Below the pieces are notes generated by a model. That model did no database searches. It saw nothing but the letters and a program-made list of their open reading frames with translations, and was not told the DNA's origin. From Xanthomonas sontii (GTDB lineage: Bacteria; Pseudomonadota; Gammaproteobacteria; Xanthomonadales; Xanthomonadaceae), in the NCBI RefSeq assembly GCF_040529055.1, contig NZ_CP132342.1, positions 4,152,001-4,216,000 on the forward strand: 64,000 nt of DNA. Reading direction: 5' to 3'. Of this stretch, positions 7,383 to 16,369 are shown one piece after another. Each line of letters starts with the position of its first letter. The first letter of the stretch is position 1. The translations under genes and the position numbers were made by a program.

Positions 7383-9653
7383 ATGTCTCTAGATCTGGAA
7401 ACCACCGCCGATGCGGAGCCCGTGCAGGGCGAACTGCTCGATGCGGAACCCGCCCTGTCCCTGAGCCTCACCGAGTTCGTCTCAGAATTCGGCGACGAGC
7501 TCCTCAAATCGCTCAATCGCGCCAACCCGCCGGTCTATGCCGGCAAGCCGAGAGCGCACCGCGAGCGCGTCATCGCGAGCCTCAAGCGCCGCCTCTTCCC
7601 CGCCCAGGCGGAAGTCGTCCACGCGGCCGCCGAGCTGCTGATCGACCGCGGCGAGCGCGCCGCGTTCATCAACGGCGAGATGGGCTGCGGCAAGACCACG
7701 GTGGGTATCGCCACCGCGGCCGTGCTGCACGCCGAAGGCTACCGCCGCACGCTGGTCCTGTCGCCGCCACACCTGGTCTACAAGTGGCGCCGCGAAATCC
7801 TCGAAACCGTGGCAGGCGCCAAGGTCTGGGTGCTCAACGGCCCCGATACGCTGGTCAAGCTCATCAAGCTGCGCGCGCAACTGGGCGCGCAGCCCGGCGG
7901 CCAGGAGTTCTTCGTGCTGGGCCGGGTGCGGATGCGGATGGGCTTCCACTGGAAGCCCACCTTCGTCGCCCGGCGTACGCGCCACGGCCACGTGGCCGCC
8001 TGCCCGGACTGCGGCACGGTCATCACCGACCTCGACGGCGAACCGGTCAGCCCGGTCGCGCTGGAAGCGGAGGAGTACCGCAGGAAGTGCAGCCACTGCG
8101 CCGCCCCCCTGTGGACGCTGATGCGTCCTCGCACCCTGTCCGGCAGCGACCAGTCCTCGGCCGTGCTGAGGGCGCTCAAGCGCATCCCCACCATCGGCGA
8201 GGTCACGGCCCAGAAGCTGATGCGCAAGTTCGGCGATGGCTTCCTGGCCTCGATGCTGGGCGACAACATCCATGAGTTCATCAACCTGATGGATGGCGAC
8301 GGGGAGCTGGTGTTCTCCGACCGCCAGGCCACGCGCATGGAACGCGCGATGGCCAACATGGAGTTCGGCTTCGGCGAGGGCGGCTACCAGCCTTCGGAGT
8401 TCGTCAAACGCTACCTGCCGAACGGCACGTTCGATCTGCTCATCGCCGACGAGGCGCACGAGTACAAGAACGGAGGCAGCGCCCAGGGCCAGGCCATGGG
8501 TGTGCTCGCATCGAAGTGCCGCAAGTCGCTGGAGCTCACCGGCACGCTGATGGGGGGCTACGGCGATGACCTGTTCTACCTGCTGTTCCGCGCCCTGCCC
8601 GGGCGGATGATCGAAGACGGCTACCGCCCCTCCAAGAGCGGCAGCATGGCCTCGGCGGCCATGGCGTTCATGCGCGACCACGGCGTCCTCAAGGACATCT
8701 ACTCCGAGAGCGCGGGCACGGCGCACAAGACCGCCAAGGGCAACAAGGTCAGCGTGCGCACAGTCAAGGCACCTGGCTTCGGTCCGAAGGGCGTGCTGCG
8801 CTGCGTCGTGCCGTTCACGATCTTCCTGAAGCTGCGCGACATCGGCAGCGATGCGCTCCCGCCGTACGACGAAGAGTTCCGAGAGGTGCCGATGACACCG
8901 CCGCAGGCCGCCGCCTATGCGGCGCTGTCCGTGCGACTCACCACCGAGTTGCGGCAGGCACTGGCCCGCCGCGACACCACTCTGCTGGGGGTGGTCCTCA
9001 ACACGTTGCTGGCGTGGCCGGACACGTGCTTTCGCGCGGAGAACGTCGTGCATCCCCGCACGCGCGCCACCCTCGCGTTCGTTCCGTCCCAGTTCCACGA
9101 CATGGAGGTCATGCCCAAGGAACAGGAGCTGATCGAGATCTGCCGGCAGGAGAAGGACCAGGGCCGGAAGACGCTCGTCTATACGACGTACACCGGCAAG
9201 CGCGACACCACTTCGCGGTTGAAGCGCCTGCTCGAACTGGAGGGCTTCAAAGTCGCTGTACTGCGGGCTACCGTCGATGCCAGCCGCCGCGAGGACTGGA
9301 TCGCCGAGCAGGTGGACCGCGGCATCGATGTCCTCATCACCAACCCGGAGCTGGTGAAGACCGGGCTCGATCTGCTGGACTTTCCGACGATCGTCTTCAT
9401 GCAGTCCGGCTACAACGTGTATTCGCTGCAGCAGGCGGCGCGCCGGTCCTGGCGCATCGGCCAGAAGCAGGACATCCGGGTGATCTTCCTGGGCTACGCG
9501 GCGTCATCGCAGATGGCGTGCCTGCAGTTGATGGCACAAAAAATCATGGTGGCGCAGAGCACGTCGGGAGACATCCCGGAAAGTGGGCTCGACGTGCTGA
9601 ACCAGGACGGTGATTCGGTGGAAGTGGCGCTCGCGCGCCAGTTGGTGGCCTGA
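7383..9653 (+). CDS. SF2/SNF2-like DEAH-box helicase of the ICE
   Basis: The 756-residue ATPase shows Walker A GEMGCGKTT (about 98-106) and a DEAH box, LLIADEAHEYKN (about 353-362). A C-terminal helicase domain has LVYTTYTGKRDTT, VLITNPELVKTGLDL and a motif VI, QQAARRSWRIGQ (about 681-692). A four-cysteine zinc ribbon (CPDC...CSHC, about 206-240) interrupts the first RecA domain. Such helicases are a regular part of PFL-type ICE accessory modules; a role in remodelling element DNA is inferred. ATG 7383 follows TTTGGAGCATCACC; a 13-residue upstream extension is possible but has no good ribosome binding site. A terminator follows directly. Confidence 0.85.
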   Translation: MSLDLETTADAEPVQGELLDAEPALSLSLTEFVSEFGDELLKSLNRANPPVYAGKPRAHRERVIASLKRRLFPAQAEVVHAAAELLIDRGERAAFINGEMGCGKTTVGIATAAVLHAEGYRRTLVLSPPHLVYKWRREILETVAGAKVWVLNGPDTLVKLIKLRAQLGAQPGGQEFFVLGRVRMRMGFHWKPTFVARRTRHGHVAACPDCGTVITDLDGEPVSPVALEAEEYRRKCSHCAAPLWTLMRPRTLSGSDQSSAVLRALKRIPTIGEVTAQKLMRKFGDGFLASMLGDNIHEFINLMDGDGELVFSDRQATRMERAMANMEFGFGEGGYQPSEFVKRYLPNGTFDLLIADEAHEYKNGGSAQGQAMGVLASKCRKSLELTGTLMGGYGDDLFYLLFRALPGRMIEDGYRPSKSGSMASAAMAFMRDHGVLKDIYSESAGTAHKTAKGNKVSVRTVKAPGFGPKGVLRCVVPFTIFLKLRDIGSDALPPYDEEFREVPMTPPQAAAYAALSVRLTTELRQALARRDTTLLGVVLNTLLAWPDTCFRAENVVHPRTRATLAFVPSQFHDMEVMPKEQELIEICRQEKDQGRKTLVYTTYTGKRDTTSRLKRLLELEGFKVAVLRATVDASRREDWIAEQVDRGIDVLITNPELVKTGLDLLDFPTIVFMQSGYNVYSLQQAARRSWRIGQKQDIRVIFLGYAASSQMACLQLMAQKIMVAQSTSGDIPESGLDVLNQDGDSVEVALARQLVA

Positions 9654-9670
9654 ACGTTCGGCAATTCACG

Positions 9671-9696
9671 GCGGCTCCCTCGGGAGCCGCATTTTT
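9671..9696 (+). terminator. Rho-independent terminator after the helicase gene
   Basis: A 9-bp stem GCGGCTCCC/GGGAGCCGC with a very short loop is followed by ATTTTT. It closes the accessory transcript. Confidence 0.85.
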
Positions 9697-10377
9697 GCAT
9701 CCCCTACCTCGGCATACGAGTTCCCTACTGCGGCAGGGTTCGAGTAACGAGCTGTGTACCCGTCGAATCTGCTTATCGCAAGCTACGTGAAGCACCTAAG
9801 TTGATTCCGCCGTCCCATATGGAGCCACCGAACGCGCGGTCACGTCATTTTCTGATCATCAGCGGGACGCTGGCAATGGGATGTTCTTAACACTTTGCGA
9901 CGGAAACATCGATAGAGTCGGCCGTGCCCCCGGCGCTTACGCGTAGGGCGGCACCGCCGGAAAAAAGCCGCGTAGCCATATTCACCCGCAGGACGAACGG
10001 GAATCGACAGGGAGGTCGAATTGCATGAATGGGGGACTCTCAACTCGGCGGCATCGCCTCGGGCGTGGATCGGCGAGCCTCCGGCCCAGCAGGCACGACG
10101 CGGGCGCGCTTGCGTCCTCCGTAGCACCGCTCGCCGTCTGGCGATTGCCGACAAGACGGGCTTCGGCTTGGCCGATTCCCGCTACAACCAATCCACCCAC
10201 TATTACTCAGGATGGGGGCGGCGCAGAGCCTGTCCGTGAAAGCAGCGCTTGACAGCCGCGTGCCTGTGGCAACGAGCAGATTCCAGAGAGCCACTTTTCT
10301 TAGTGCGTCATGAAGGGCCAGAACTTTATTCCGACCCTTATCGATCATGCAATTGAATTATCTAACAGGGGTTAAAG
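9697..10377. other. Long intergenic region before the Rhs gene
   Basis: About 680 bases hold no gene I can support. Short frames on both strands have Arg/Ala-rich composition typical of noise. The last 60 bases are more AT-rich and probably hold the Rhs promoter. The change in composition suggests the left edge of a cargo insertion. Confidence 0.4.
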
Positions 10378-13300
10378 ATGTCAAGGATTAAGACTTTTTT
10401 TCTTTGCAGCGCAATTGCCTTTCTCGGCACACTTCTTGGTTTCGATGCCAAGGCGCAGGATAAGCCGTGGACCTATTGGTACAAAGGTTTGGGGTACCAA
10501 TCCCTGAAAGAGGCGGAGAATGCCATGCATTCGGACGGATCGCACCCTAAATTCCAGTATATGAAGTATCGCAGTTCATCCATTGACCCCGACGGTTTGG
10601 TGAACATGCTGTATGCGGCGTCAGACAAAGCTGCGATCTTCGAGCCCATCAAGTATTCGCATGGCCATATGACCGAGGACAACGCATGCGGATCAGATTG
10701 GTGTGACAACGAAGAGACTATTGTCAAATTCCTCGAAAGAGATCTATCCAAGCACGACGGAGAAGAAAATTGCTCTACGGGGTCCTTCCAGGTGACGGGC
10801 AACTATGCAGAGCCCTTTGAGGACTTTGTGATTCCCCCACCGAGATTAAATGGATCCGTTAGCTACTCGAAGAATAGAAAGTTGGAGTACAAACGCACCT
10901 GCGCCAACGGAAGTCAACAAAACGGATTCGTCTTCATATTCAAGAAGCAGGATTTCAGCTGCCCATCTGGCTACGAGGTAATTCCGTACGAAAAAGAAAA
11001 ATTCATCGCGCGCTGGGCTAATAAAGATTTTTGCCAACCGGAAAACGATAGTAGATACGCCCTCATTATCGCTCGCCTGATGCAAGTAGCATCATGTGCA
11101 GCCAACGCCAATCCGTGTTATCCATCGACTGGAGACAAGGCGCGCTTCGAGTCTGACTTCACCTTTTCAGGCAGAAAATTCACTCGCTCGTACCACTCGC
11201 TGCGGCAACTGTCGGCGCCGAACATGGCGCGTGGCTGGTCCCACACGTTTCAGGAATCGATCAGCACGAGCGGCGCCGACAAGCTCCGTTATCTGAACGA
11301 ATACGGATACATTGAACTATACACATTCTCATCGTCATCTAGTAAAACAGCAACTGGCTCGGTCAGTGGCAGAGTGATACAGAGAGATCCCAACAACTTC
11401 GGGGCGGGCTGGAAGGTGTTCGATGAGTATGGCGACGTCCGAGAGTTCGACTACAGGGGGCGACTCATTTCTCTAAAGAGCAGCTCGGAAACGCGCGGCA
11501 ATATACGCCTCACTTACGATGAAGGCACGACCAAACTATTGTCCGCCATGGACGACACCGGGAGAGAGCTGCTCTTCGGCTACTCTGGCGACCTGCTGGC
11601 CCAAATTTTCCTTCCCGACGGAAACTCCGTTGAGTATACATACACCAATGGCGATCTGACGGGCGCGAGTGTTGCCGGATTCATCAAGTCCTACTCCTAC
11701 CAAGAGGACTCCTTGCTAACAGGCATCAAGGATGAGACTGGCTCGGACTACGCCAAGTTCTCGTACGATATTCGCGGCAGAGTGTCCTCCAGTATGCTGT
11801 TAGATGGGCAAGGCGGGCAAGTGGAAGTGACATCGGCGAAATATCTCGATGACTATAATATTGAGGTCTCTGTCGATGGCGCGGGAACACAGAATTATGT
11901 AGTTGGACCAGGGCTCAGCCGCCGAATCACATCCACGACAGACGCGCGTGGAACTACTGTTCGCAATTTCGACACCCTTGACAACCTGACATCCTCCACG
12001 GACCGCAATGGGAACCAGATCGAGTATTTCTACAACAATGGGCTACTGACGGACTCCAGGGAGTACATTGGGGACCTGACGTCGGGCAAGAGGCGCGACG
12101 TGAGCATTTTTCGGGATGAGGTGGGCCGCAAAATAGGCGGGCAAACCTCGCTGCTGGATGGTGGTAGGTATCGAACCAGCTTGCTGTCCAAGCGCTCATA
12201 CGATACTTCCGGCAGGGTGGCGGCCGAGTGCCGCATGGATCCATCCGTTTCCGCAGCCAGCGGCTACAACTGCGGTAGCCAGGCCATTCCGCCTGCTGGG
12301 GTGCGCCAGGTGCGCTATGAACGCTGCACACAATCGAACTACGAGTCCGGCAACTGCCCTTACTTGGGCGCGCTTCTTTCCATAGGGACGGACAAGGATT
12401 CGCAGCCGTTGGCTGCAACCTTCTCCTACTATTCCGCAAACGCGAGCGGCTGCGAGAAGTCGCAGGCGCAATGCCTCTACCGCAAGGGTGATCTGTGGAA
12501 GGCAACGAACGCCCTCGGCCAGGTCACCGAATACCTTGCCTATGACGGCGCGGGCCGCGTGTTGTCGGTCAAGAATCCCAACGGTCTGGTCACTGACTTC
12601 ACCTACCATCCTCGGGGATGGCTCGCCGCCACCAAGGTGAGGGGCGCTGACGACAGTACGGAGAGCGACGATCGCATTACCGTGATCGACTACTGGCCGA
12701 ACGGCTTGGTCAAACAGGTGGCGCAGCCTGACGGTGCTCTCACGCGATTCACCTACGACGCCGCACACCGCTTGACGGATATTGCGGACAACACCGGCAA
12801 CACCCTTCACTACACGCTGGACAGCGCTGGGAACCGGGTCAAGGAAGACACCAAGGATGCATCGGGGGCCCTCAAACGCACACTCTCGCGGGTGTACAAC
12901 CAGCTTGGCCAACTCGCCACGCAGGCCACTGCGCAGGGCAACCCGACGGACTTCGGCTACGACTCCAATGACAATGTCACGACTGTCACTGACGCGCTGG
13001 GGCACAAGACGCAGAACGACTACGACGGACTCAACCGCCTTGTCCGGACCCTGCAAGACGTGGGAGGGATCGCAGCCGAAACCAAGTTCAGCTACGACGC
13101 ATTGGACAACGTCACGAAGGTCACCGACCCCAAAGGCCTGGACACCACCTACGTCTACAACGGCCTGGGCGACATGACGGCGGTGGCCAGTCCGGACACG
13201 GGCGCCATCACCTACACCTACGACACCGCCGGCAACCGCGCCACCCAGACCGACGCGCGCAATGTCAAGACAAGCTACAGCTATGACGCGTTGAATCGGT

Positions 13301-15135
13301 TGACCCAGGTGATCTATCCGACAACGAGTCTCAACGTCAGGTACACCTACGACGTCTCCCCAACCACCTGCGCCAGTGGCGAGACGTATAGCGTCGGTCG
13401 CTTGACCAGGATGCAGGATGCCAGCGGCAGCACCGACTACTGCTTCGACCGGTTCGGCAATCTCGTGCGCAAGGTTCAGACCACGAATGGCAAAGTGTTC
13501 GTGGTGCGCTACGCGTACACCAAAGCGGGGCAGCTCAGCCGGCTTACTTACCCGGATGGGACCGCGGTCGACTATGTTCGCAACGCCCAGGGCCAGCCCA
13601 CCGAGGTTGGGATGACCACCCCAGGCGGATCGCGACAGGTGGTGTTGAAGCAGGCTGCCTACCATCCATTCGGCCCGGTTGCTGGCTGGACCTACGGCAA
13701 CGGCCGGCCGATGCAACGCGTGCTCGACCAAGACTACCGCCCGCTGGCAGTAACTGACACCCGCGGAGACGGATTGGCAGTGGGCTTCGCGTTCGACCCG
13801 GCCGGCAACCTCAGCGCGCTCACCGCTCCGGGTAACACGGCGCCGGTCATCAGTCTGGACTACGACGCGCTGGGTCGGCTGACCGCATTCAAGGATGGCC
13901 CAACCGGCACCGTGATTGACGGCTACAGCTACGACGCGACGGGCAACCGCCTCAGTGCCAAGGTCAACACAGCCACGCAGAGCTACACCTATTCAGGTAC
14001 CAACCACCGCCTGAGCAGCGTCGGCAGCACCGCGCGCAGCTACGACGCCGCCGGCAACACCACGGCGATCGGCGGAACGGCAAGGGGGTTCATCTATGAC
14101 GACATGGGCCGGATGAGCCAAGTGAAACGCTCCGGCACCGTAGCCATGACCTATAGCTACAACGGTCGTGGCGAGCAGGTCAGGCGGTTCGCGAAGACCA
14201 GCACCTACACCGTTTATGACGATACCGGCCATTGGCTGGGCGACTACGACAACAACGGTGCTGTGGTGCAGCAGTTGATCTGGCTGGACGACCTGCCGGT
14301 AGGCGTTCTGGCCAAGACCGCCTTGCGCTACGTCGAGCCGGACCATCTGGGCACGCCGCGTGCCGTGATCGATCCAGTGCGCGACGTGGCGATCTGGCGA
14401 TGGGACTTGAAGGGGGAGGCATTCGGCACTACGGCTCCGGATCAGGATCCGGACAAGGACGGTAGTGCGTTCGTGTTCAATCTGCGCTTTCCCGGCCAGC
14501 GCTATGACGCGCAGAGCGGCCTCAACCAGAACTACTTCCGGGATTATGACCCTGGTACCGGCCGATATGTGCAAAGCGATCCGATCGGACTGGCTGGCGG
14601 TCCGAACACGTTTGCGTACGCAGGCCTCTCGCCGGCTGTAGCGGTGGATCCAAGCGGATTAGCCGCGTATTTGATCGACGTACCACCCGAGAATCGCCGC
14701 CCTTCTGGAAGCATCTATTGTGTGGATGGTATTGTTAAGCCCTACTACAACTACAGCCAATGGCCGGACGACTATCGCCAGTGCTCCGACGTTGCCGACT
14801 GCGTTGCCGCGCACGAGATGTCGCACGTGGCAGACGCCAATCGCTCCAACCCCAATCTTTGCCAGCGAGGACCGCTTCAGTGGATGGGCATAAGCGCACC
14901 GCCGAAAGCGGTCACCTTTCCCGGCACTCCCGCGCCAGGTCAGAAGTACAGCGAGCTTGATATTTCCGAGTTCTATGCCCATGCCGCAGAATTGGACTGC
15001 CTGCGCGGCAAACTCACTGCCAAGAATTCGCAGTGCGATGCGAAGTGCAAGGCTGCAATCATTCGACGAATCAAGCAGATCACCAACCTCGCCATCCCCT
15101 CCATCAAGAACGGCACCTATGGATACAGTGACTAA
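10378..15135 (+). CDS. Secreted Rhs/YD-repeat protein with metallopeptidase-like C-terminal tip
   Basis: The 1585-residue protein begins with a Sec signal peptide (hydrophobic core about 8-24, then AKA-Q). A variable region of about 230 residues follows, then a Rhs head (about 245-300, CYPSTGDKARFESDF), many YD repeats, and the Rhs core starting DHLGTPRAVID. The core ends with two boundary motifs, DPIGL (1401-1405) and DPSGL (1424-1428). The remaining 157 residues are a distinct tip containing the zincin motif HEMSH (1479-1483), downstream glutamates E1531 and E1538 that could be the third ligand, and seven cysteines. By analogy with polymorphic toxins, the shell would carry a peptidase toxin. 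The N-terminal third is visibly more AT-rich than the repeats. It overlaps the next gene. Confidence 0.85.
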   Translation: MSRIKTFFLCSAIAFLGTLLGFDAKAQDKPWTYWYKGLGYQSLKEAENAMHSDGSHPKFQYMKYRSSSIDPDGLVNMLYAASDKAAIFEPIKYSHGHMTEDNACGSDWCDNEETIVKFLERDLSKHDGEENCSTGSFQVTGNYAEPFEDFVIPPPRLNGSVSYSKNRKLEYKRTCANGSQQNGFVFIFKKQDFSCPSGYEVIPYEKEKFIARWANKDFCQPENDSRYALIIARLMQVASCAANANPCYPSTGDKARFESDFTFSGRKFTRSYHSLRQLSAPNMARGWSHTFQESISTSGADKLRYLNEYGYIELYTFSSSSSKTATGSVSGRVIQRDPNNFGAGWKVFDEYGDVREFDYRGRLISLKSSSETRGNIRLTYDEGTTKLLSAMDDTGRELLFGYSGDLLAQIFLPDGNSVEYTYTNGDLTGASVAGFIKSYSYQEDSLLTGIKDETGSDYAKFSYDIRGRVSSSMLLDGQGGQVEVTSAKYLDDYNIEVSVDGAGTQNYVVGPGLSRRITSTTDARGTTVRNFDTLDNLTSSTDRNGNQIEYFYNNGLLTDSREYIGDLTSGKRRDVSIFRDEVGRKIGGQTSLLDGGRYRTSLLSKRSYDTSGRVAAECRMDPSVSAASGYNCGSQAIPPAGVRQVRYERCTQSNYESGNCPYLGALLSIGTDKDSQPLAATFSYYSANASGCEKSQAQCLYRKGDLWKATNALGQVTEYLAYDGAGRVLSVKNPNGLVTDFTYHPRGWLAATKVRGADDSTESDDRITVIDYWPNGLVKQVAQPDGALTRFTYDAAHRLTDIADNTGNTLHYTLDSAGNRVKEDTKDASGALKRTLSRVYNQLGQLATQATAQGNPTDFGYDSNDNVTTVTDALGHKTQNDYDGLNRLVRTLQDVGGIAAETKFSYDALDNVTKVTDPKGLDTTYVYNGLGDMTAVASPDTGAITYTYDTAGNRATQTDARNVKTSYSYDALNRLTQVIYPTTSLNVRYTYDVSPTTCASGETYSVGRLTRMQDASGSTDYCFDRFGNLVRKVQTTNGKVFVVRYAYTKAGQLSRLTYPDGTAVDYVRNAQGQPTEVGMTTPGGSRQVVLKQAAYHPFGPVAGWTYGNGRPMQRVLDQDYRPLAVTDTRGDGLAVGFAFDPAGNLSALTAPGNTAPVISLDYDALGRLTAFKDGPTGTVIDGYSYDATGNRLSAKVNTATQSYTYSGTNHRLSSVGSTARSYDAAGNTTAIGGTARGFIYDDMGRMSQVKRSGTVAMTYSYNGRGEQVRRFAKTSTYTVYDDTGHWLGDYDNNGAVVQQLIWLDDLPVGVLAKTALRYVEPDHLGTPRAVIDPVRDVAIWRWDLKGEAFGTTAPDQDPDKDGSAFVFNLRFPGQRYDAQSGLNQNYFRDYDPGTGRYVQSDPIGLAGGPNTFAYAGLSPAVAVDPSGLAAYLIDVPPENRRPSGSIYCVDGIVKPYYNYSQWPDDYRQCSDVADCVAAHEMSHVADANRSNPNLCQRGPLQWMGISAPPKAVTFPGTPAPGQKYSELDISEFYAHAAELDCLRGKLTAKNSQCDAKCKAAIIRRIKQITNLAIPSIKNGTYGYSD

Positions 15136-15619
15136 GTTGATCCTGCCCTCACTGCTTTTGATGGCCATCCAAGGACAGGCTTTGTCGAAGAACGTCTTGC
15201 AACTCGACGCCTCAGTCGCCTGTGATTCCAAGGATGAGCTCACAATCCGCGCAGTGAACAATGGCGCGCCCTTCAAGCTTGATGAATCCCTCATGCCCTG
15301 GAATTTGTCCAGGGCGGCCAGCCTGGAAGCATATGCTCTGCGCGATGGCAAGGCCGTCAAACTCAAGAGGGTCGGACCTATTGAGGACCATCTGTCTGAG
15401 TTCTACTTTGGTTCGCACCAATCGCGGGAAGGACGAATCTCCATTAGGCCTAGATTCTTAGGATTCGGCGAGGACAGGAGCACTGACTATCTGGTCTTCT
15501 TTGACCTCCGATATCAATTGGCAGATATCGACCTGGTGATGGAGGGGAAACGGGGCGTCATCTTCTTCCCCAAGAAAGGCCTATTTCAGAGTGAGTGCCC
15601 CATCTTGATTCCACGGTAG
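15119..15619 (+). CDS. Putative periplasmic immunity protein for the Rhs tip
   Basis: The 166-residue protein starts inside the last codons of the Rhs gene (17-base overlap) and begins with a short signal-peptide-like segment, MDTVTKLILPSLLLMAIQGQALS. The mature part is beta-rich with two cysteines and no known domain. Immediate position after a Rhs C-terminal tip is typical of immunity genes. A Sec signal fits a toxin acting in the periplasm, as the cysteine-rich tip suggests. The immunity role is inference; it could instead be an accessory or chaperone protein. Confidence 0.6.
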   Translation: MDTVTKLILPSLLLMAIQGQALSKNVLQLDASVACDSKDELTIRAVNNGAPFKLDESLMPWNLSRAASLEAYALRDGKAVKLKRVGPIEDHLSEFYFGSHQSREGRISIRPRFLGFGEDRSTDYLVFFDLRYQLADIDLVMEGKRGVIFFPKKGLFQSECPILIPR

Positions 15620-15934
15620 CCAGGAAAGCTCTGGTCGAGCCAGCGCGCGGGGCTCTTGCTTATCGCACTCGCGCGCGGCTCTCTGCCTTGCCCGGTATTG
15701 CAGAAGGTTCTTTGCCAAGGTCTTCGCTTCAGCGTCCTCAATCTGCGCCACGGGCGGAGCTGCTGCCGACCGTGCGGTGCTTGACACAGTCTGGCCTATC
15801 GCGCGGAGCCAGCAAGCTGAACCAGCATTTCCCGTCCAGGCCCTGGACTTGTCGACCGCTCACCTCATCGGACCACGTACCTTGGGTCGGCCTGGAATGC
15901 AGGCGATAGCTCCCCGAAGGGGACGAGGACGACC
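15620..15934. other. Intergenic region with weak minus-strand coding-like fragments
   Basis: No intact gene is seen in 315 bases. On the minus strand a readable stretch (about 15738-15880) contains VSGRQVQGLDGKCWFSLLAPRD, and a second frame (about 15600-15780) reads like a helical segment. Together they could be a frameshifted remnant of an old gene, but I cannot name it. Confidence 0.3.
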
Positions 15935-16369
15935 ATGAAGATGACGAAGACGAGCATGCTGACCCACATCGCACTGGCAGGTGCTCTGCTGGCTTGTGCC
16001 GGCGCGGCACAGGCATGCTGCCCCGACGGCGGTCACGGGGCTCCGGCGGCCACGGCGGGGCTGGGCGAAAGCCTGCCGAAGGCCCGGAACCTCGCGCTGG
16101 ATCCGGCGTGGCGGATCTATGAGTTCTCGCGCGACGGTGTGACCTACCTGCAGATCAACGATGTGGCGGGCACGGTGCGAGCAGCCGTGGGCCGGGTGAA
16201 CGACACGCTGTGGGTGTTGCCCATGGGTGCGGACGTCGCACGCGTGACCTTGCCGGCCAAGGGCACGGGCACCAGCGGGTCTGTGGTGTACCAGACCTCG
16301 GGCTTCGTCGTGCGCTTGGTGCCAGGCGGCAACGGCGGCGACTCCTGGCAGATCAGCGCCGCAGACTGA
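15935..16369 (+). CDS. Small secreted hypothetical protein
   Basis: The 144-residue protein has a clear signal peptide (hydrophobic about 11-24, cleavage after AQA), then a CCPDGGHG segment and a compact beta-rich domain containing VTYLQINDVAGTVRAAVG. It probably acts in the periplasm or outside the cell. I recognise no family. Its 3' end overlaps the 3' end of the opposing MASE1 gene by 17 bases. Confidence 0.65.
   Translation: MKMTKTSMLTHIALAGALLACAGAAQACCPDGGHGAPAATAGLGESLPKARNLALDPAWRIYEFSRDGVTYLQINDVAGTVRAAVGRVNDTLWVLPMGADVARVTLPAKGTGTSGSVVYQTSGFVVRLVPGGNGGDSWQISAAD

Noticed and set aside
7482..9098. 538-codon minus-strand frame inside the helicase gene
   Set aside because: The helicase frame has clear motifs; the opposing frame is a GC-driven shadow.
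9697..10377. Small genes or a regulatory RNA in the gap before the Rhs gene
   Set aside because: No frame with plausible composition and ribosome binding site, and no convincing RNA fold or terminator beyond the one at 9671.
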